The notes under the pieces: generated by a model
What the model was told of the DNA's origin: nothing
Databases searched by the model: none
What the model saw: only the letters and a program-made list of their open reading frames with translations
In this document: piece by piece, positions 60,711 to 64,000 of the stretch
How positions within the stretch are numbered: the first letter of the stretch is position 1
How the letters are laid out: each line of letters begins with the position of its first letter
Translations under genes and position numbers: made by a program
Assembly (NCBI RefSeq): GCF_002949795.1
Contig: NZ_CP026692.1
Span: 1,919,501-1,983,500, forward strand
DNA length: 64,000 nt
Direction: 5' to 3'
DNA from: Nostoc sp. 'Lobaria pulmonaria (5183) cyanobiont'
Lineage (GTDB): Bacteria; Cyanobacteriota; Cyanobacteriia; Cyanobacteriales; Nostocaceae

Positions 60711-61224
60711 TATGTTGACCATTGGTTTGTGTTAATTCAGACTTGGCTCGGCTTCTATAGCGTTTAGATGCTTCTTGTTCCGGGTCTATACCTTCAAAGG
60801 TCGGGGGTAGCCAAACTCTGAGAAACAGTAGTATTCCCAGCACTAATAAAAAGGCACAAGTTGCTAAAACTTGACTCCAACTTGTTTCTAGAACACCTTT
60901 AACAATGACCTCTCGCAAAGCAGAAACAATGGAAACTTCAACAGCTACCCCAATAGATACTCGATGTTCCTGTAGGTAAATAATCAGCAGTCGGAACAAC
61001 TCAACTAAGATAAGTAAAAAGAGAATATCGGCAGTAACAGCATGAAAATCTAGAGGCGGAAGTAAGGAGAGAAACATATCTCTCACCTGAAGCACCATGA
61101 AGCTAAATAAACCGATACACAAAGAAATTACAATTATATCTTGGATAAATTCCAAGGTTCGCACAACGCGCGCCCGATTGATTTCGTACATGGTAATCGG
61201 GGTGTTTTCAACAGATTTATACAT
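60703..61224 (-). CDS. Sll0218-like membrane protein of the flv4-2 operon
   Basis: The 173-residue protein has four helices (IIVISLCIGLFSFMVLQ, ADILFLLILVELFRLLIIYLQ, VAVEVSIVSALREVIVKGVL, VLATCAFLLVLGILLFLRVWL). The PsiE-like pattern matches Sll0218, which stabilises photosystem II dimers in Synechocystis. Its place between flv4 and flv2 fixes the assignment. It is separated from flv2 by 151 bases rich in AATTCGTAATTCGTAA repeats and from flv4 by 117 bases containing a strong hairpin. Confidence 0.85.
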   Translation of the reverse strand: MYKSVENTPITMYEINRARVVRTLEFIQDIIVISLCIGLFSFMVLQVRDMFLSLLPPLDFHAVTADILFLLILVELFRLLIIYLQEHRVSIGVAVEVSIVSALREVIVKGVLETSWSQVLATCAFLLVLGILLFLRVWLPPTFEGIDPEQEASKRYRSRAKSELTQTNGQHNS

Positions 61225-61234
61225 AGTTGTTGGG

Positions 61235-61286
61235 AGACGCGATGAATCGCGTACAAGGGTGGGTAGAGACGCGATTCATCGCGTCT
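61235..61286. repeat. 18-bp inverted repeat between sll0218 and flv4
   Basis: AGACGCGATGAATCGCGT (61235-61252) and its perfect complement (61269-61286) form a hairpin within the operon. Each arm is itself nearly palindromic. Versions of GCGATTCATCGCGTCT occur at 54213-54231. Confidence 0.75.
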
Positions 61287-61341
61287 GTAAGAAGCAGGGG
61301 AAATAAAGGAGAATGACAAATTACAAATGACAAATGACAAA

Positions 61342-63072
61342 TTAGTAATGATTGCCAATTTTGCGGTGATGGGCGGCGGTAAGTGCATTTAGCTTGGCGA
61401 CTCTTCCAGTTTGGACTGTGCTATAAATTACCCAATGATCTCCACAATCCATGCGGCTAGTGATTTCACATTCCATGTAAGCTAGAGCTTCAGCTAAAAC
61501 GGGCGATTCATTTTTAGCTGGATATGTTTTCACTCCAGCAAATCTATCTGCACCAGGAGCAAAACGCTTAATAAAGTGTTTCATTAATCCTTGATATTTG
61601 CCTTCTTCTAAAACATTTAAAACAAAGCGATCGCCAACGTGCATCAAGGATTCAATTGCCCGATCTTTGGATACTGCGATCGCCACTCCCAAAGGCTCAA
61701 GACTCGCTTGTGTCACCCAAGAAGCCAACATCGCACTCTGAATTTCTCCTTTTTTGGCGGTGATGATGTATAATCCTGTGCTAATCCGCCCTAAAGCTTT
61801 TTCTAGCTCAGTATTGATAGATTTAATTTGTTTGATGGTGCGATCGCGGGTCAACCATTGACCCATATCTATCCCCGCTTCATCACAAAATTGTTCTGTT
61901 GCTTGGGTAGGGATTTCCTTAACTAAAATAGGTGGAAAAGCTTCAGTTAATCCCAGTTCTTGAAACTTATTACGTAATGGGTAAATTGGTTCATCTTCTC
62001 CACCTCCCGACTCTAATAAACCAATTGCCTGCTTCTTGTGAACAGCAGCTAAAATTGTACTTAAAGCAGCTTGAGCGATCGCCGAAGATTGGGGTGGCAT
62101 TGCAATTACTAAACCAGAAGCTTGTGCAACTAATTCTCGAACTTCTTGAGGCTCGGCAGTATTGAGGTCTATTAATTCGACTGCTACGCCTGTTTTTGCG
62201 CATCCATGAGCTATGGTACGGACTAAATGCTCGCTATGTCCGTAATCTTCAACATAAAATAGAGACACTAAAGTCTCTGTTTTTGCTTGTTCTAAACTCC
62301 AGTTTTGATAGCGTCCGAGCCATTCCGAGATATAGTGTTGTAATAAAGGGCCATGTCCCGTAGCAACTGTTCCTATTTCTAACTTTTCAATCCGCTTTAA
62401 AGCTGCTAAGACAGATCGGGCATTGGGGCCCATGAGACAATCATAGTAATAGTGAAAATCCTCCTCTATTGAGGTAATATTTTCATCATAAGTGTGGTCA
62501 TCACAATAGTGCATCCCAAACACATCACAGGTGTAGAGAATGGAAGTTTTGTGGTCATAGGTCAAGATTGTGTCAGGCCAGTGTAAGTTTGGTGCAGAGA
62601 TAAATTCTAATTCGTGTCCGTTGCCTAAATCTAATCGCTCTCCACTTTTCACCTGCATTGATTTAAAAGGCTGGTGAACCATATTTTCTAGGAATTGAAT
62701 AGCTACCTTAGCACCAACAACAGTAATGGAGGGAGCTAATTCTAAAATATTTTTCACTAGGCCACTGTGGTCAGGTTCTGTATGGCTAATAATCAAGTAA
62801 TCTATCTTAGCCGGATCGATTAATTCCACCAGTATCTCAAGATATAATTGCTCAAACTTGCGGTGAGATGTGTCAACTAAGGCAATTTTTTCTCCTTGAA
62901 TTAAGAAAGAATTATAGGTTGTACCATTACGTAAACCAAACTCGATATCAAAACGTTCTCTATCCCAATCGAGACAACGTATAGCAGTCGTTTCAGGAGC
63001 AATTTCAACAGTTTCAATCGTCAAACGCCCAGGATTGGAAATAACTTGAGTAAGCTGTGTGAGTGCAACCAT
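61342..63072 (-). CDS. flv4: Flavodiiron protein Flv4 (canonical diiron type)
   Basis: The 576-residue protein has the same three-domain order as Flv2 and canonical diiron ligands: SHTEPDHSGLV (HxExDH, about residues 90-95), CDVFGMHYCDD and TGHGPLLQ. The flavodoxin part starts LVSLFYVEDYGHSEHLVRTI, and the flavin-reductase part carries ISTGLYIITAKKGEIQSAMLASWVTQAS. It is the first gene of the operon. In Synechocystis, flv4 is repressed by an antisense RNA at its 5' end. I could not identify such an RNA here. Confidence 0.92.
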   Translation of the reverse strand: MVALTQLTQVISNPGRLTIETVEIAPETTAIRCLDWDRERFDIEFGLRNGTTYNSFLIQGEKIALVDTSHRKFEQLYLEILVELIDPAKIDYLIISHTEPDHSGLVKNILELAPSITVVGAKVAIQFLENMVHQPFKSMQVKSGERLDLGNGHELEFISAPNLHWPDTILTYDHKTSILYTCDVFGMHYCDDHTYDENITSIEEDFHYYYDCLMGPNARSVLAALKRIEKLEIGTVATGHGPLLQHYISEWLGRYQNWSLEQAKTETLVSLFYVEDYGHSEHLVRTIAHGCAKTGVAVELIDLNTAEPQEVRELVAQASGLVIAMPPQSSAIAQAALSTILAAVHKKQAIGLLESGGGEDEPIYPLRNKFQELGLTEAFPPILVKEIPTQATEQFCDEAGIDMGQWLTRDRTIKQIKSINTELEKALGRISTGLYIITAKKGEIQSAMLASWVTQASLEPLGVAIAVSKDRAIESLMHVGDRFVLNVLEEGKYQGLMKHFIKRFAPGADRFAGVKTYPAKNESPVLAEALAYMECEITSRMDCGDHWVIYSTVQTGRVAKLNALTAAHHRKIGNHY

Positions 63073-63292
63073 TTATTTTCTCCAAAAAGAATATTATCTG
63101 GAGCGAGTGTTATGTTTCTTATATTTACCTGAAATACTCAATTAGTAAAATGCCAATTTATAAAGCTAATCATCAGAAATCTTTATTCATCATTTAACTT
63201 GATTTACCATTGAATTGTTCAATGTTTATCATTACTTTTATCTTCAATAATGAGCGTGAGAAAAGGTAAATACTAAGTTAGAATGTTTACGC
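63073..63292. promoter_or_regulatory. Divergent promoter region of flv4 and the PLP enzyme gene
   Basis: The 220-base AT-rich gap between divergent start codons must contain both promoters. No distinct box was recognised. In cyanobacteria the flv4-2 operon responds to inorganic carbon and light. Confidence 0.45.
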
Positions 63293-64000
63293 ATGTCGTT
63301 AACCTTTCTTCGTCCTCCTATACAACAAATCAACAGCGAAATTGCCCGTCACGCTGGTGTTGATCTGTATGTGCTGCGCCTCGATCTTATGCACCCGTGG
63401 GTTAACGGCAATAAGTGGTTTAAGCTGAAATACAATCTTTTGGAGGCTAAGGAGAAAAATTTCACAACGCTGCTAACCTTTGGCGGCGCTTATTCTAATC
63501 ACATCTATGCAACTGCGGCGGCTGGTAATCTTTGCGGTTTTCGCACTATCGGGGTAATTCGTGGAGAGGAGAGGCTACCGTTAAACCCGACGCTGAGTTT
63601 TGCTGTACAACAGGGTATGCAGCTTGTCTATCTGAACCGCGAGATGTATCGACAGCGCAATACACCAGCGTTAGAAGAATCTCTGCAACAACGTTTCGGT
63701 AAGGTGTTTATCATTCCTGAAGGTGGGAGTAATTTAAATGGTGTGCGCGGCTGTACAGAGATAATTGATCGTGCGATGCCTACGGCTGGCTACGCCTACG
63801 CATTTGATCATATATGCGTAGCTTGCGGTACAGCTACCACACTAGCAGGTATTGCGCTTTCGTTGCATGAAGGACAAAGAGCGATCGCTTTTCCTGTATT
63901 GAAGAATGGCGCATTTCTTGCACAAGAAATTGAAACTTTGTTGACAAATTACCTCGCCTCTGATTTACCTGCACCATATAGTTCTCCCGCTTCCTGGGAA
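63293..64000 (+). CDS. ACC deaminase/D-cysteine desulfhydrase-like PLP enzyme, partial at right edge
   Basis: The frame starts at the ATG at 63293 and runs off the window. It reads MSLTFLRPPIQQINSEIAR, then LRLDLMHPWVNGNKWFKLKYN (PLP-binding Lys in GNKWFKL), TFGGAYSNHIYATAAAG, IIPEGGSNLNGVRGCTEII and ICVACGTATTLAGIALS. These are motifs of the PLP fold-II group that deaminates ACC or desulfurates D-cysteine. The two activities cannot be told apart here. Residues about 161-170 (RAMPTAGYAYA) come from a dispersed 30-base repeat inserted in frame at 63773-63802. Confidence 0.85.
   Translation, partial: MSLTFLRPPIQQINSEIARHAGVDLYVLRLDLMHPWVNGNKWFKLKYNLLEAKEKNFTTLLTFGGAYSNHIYATAAAGNLCGFRTIGVIRGEERLPLNPTLSFAVQQGMQLVYLNREMYRQRNTPALEESLQQRFGKVFIIPEGGSNLNGVRGCTEIIDRAMPTAGYAYAFDHICVACGTATTLAGIALSLHEGQRAIAFPVLKNGAFLAQEIETLLTNYLASDLPAPYSSPASWE
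63773..63802. repeat. Dispersed repeat inserted in frame in the PLP enzyme gene
   Basis: GCGATGCCTACGGCTGGCTA followed by CGCCTACGCA is a copy of the repeat at 47690-47719. Its 30 bases keep the reading frame and add about ten residues between EIID and FDHICVACG. Confidence 0.75.

Overview
The window is chromosomal DNA from a filamentous cyanobacterium, most likely of the Nostoc/Anabaena group (Nostocales). The evidence is the dense HIP1 palindrome GCGATCGC, the short heptad-type repeats typical of Nostocales intergenic DNA, the photosynthesis and carbon-concentrating genes (bciB, hli, PAM68, ndhF/ndhD/Cup, flv4-flv2), the clock-input gene ldpA, and a long CRISPR array of 37-nt repeats. No rRNA or tRNA gene and no complete insertion sequence was seen.

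Layout. 0.3-6.1 kb: bciB, a VOC protein, a truncated receiver-GAF protein, ldpA and a Ycf45-like R3H ATPase. 6.6-9.7 kb: a high-light-inducible protein behind an HLR1-like box, a small hypothetical protein, then an array of 27 identical repeats and 26 spacers with no cas gene in the window, followed by a strong hairpin and a Fur-like box. 9.8-20 kb: rpsO-PAM68, aroF, a small secreted basic protein, a Deg/HtrA protease, an Ap4A phosphorylase-like protein, a Ser/Thr kinase-bioD pair, and prs. 20-27.9 kb: a Uma2 protein, a large hybrid histidine kinase with three receivers, two stress-type membrane proteins, and rsmI.

28-33.7 kb holds a cobalt efflux locus: coaT (P1B-4 ATPase with SPC and HEGST) and coaR (MerR fused to a precorrin-isomerase-like domain), with a 46-bp perfect palindrome upstream of coaT. 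Between the two divergent genes sits a compact three-gene cassette: a STAS-HATPase protein, a STAS-like DUF4325 protein and a PIN nuclease. This is one of two candidate undescribed systems. 34-45 kb carries a large PBP-like protein with four DUF4912 repeats, a candidate MITE with a target duplication, an RTX-type protein, and a secreted FAD oxidoreductase. 45-48 kb has clpS, DUF2103, small membrane proteins, an 84-bp tandem repeat, a transposase relic and a Uma2 pseudogene.

48.3-54.1 kb is a CO2-uptake NDH-1 operon (ndhF, a Tat-exported beta-carbonic anhydrase, ndhD, CupA/B). 54.7-58.1 kb is the second candidate system: two tandem paralogous P-loop GTPases plus a membrane protein, followed by a PIN-gene relic. 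58.8-63.1 kb is the photoprotective flv4-sll0218-flv2 operon. The right edge holds a partial PLP-dependent ACC deaminase/D-cysteine desulfhydrase-like gene.

Many intergenic regions, and at least two coding sequences (ldpA and the right-edge PLP enzyme), contain dispersed palindromic or heptad repeats. Functional calls rest on motif recognition without database searches.
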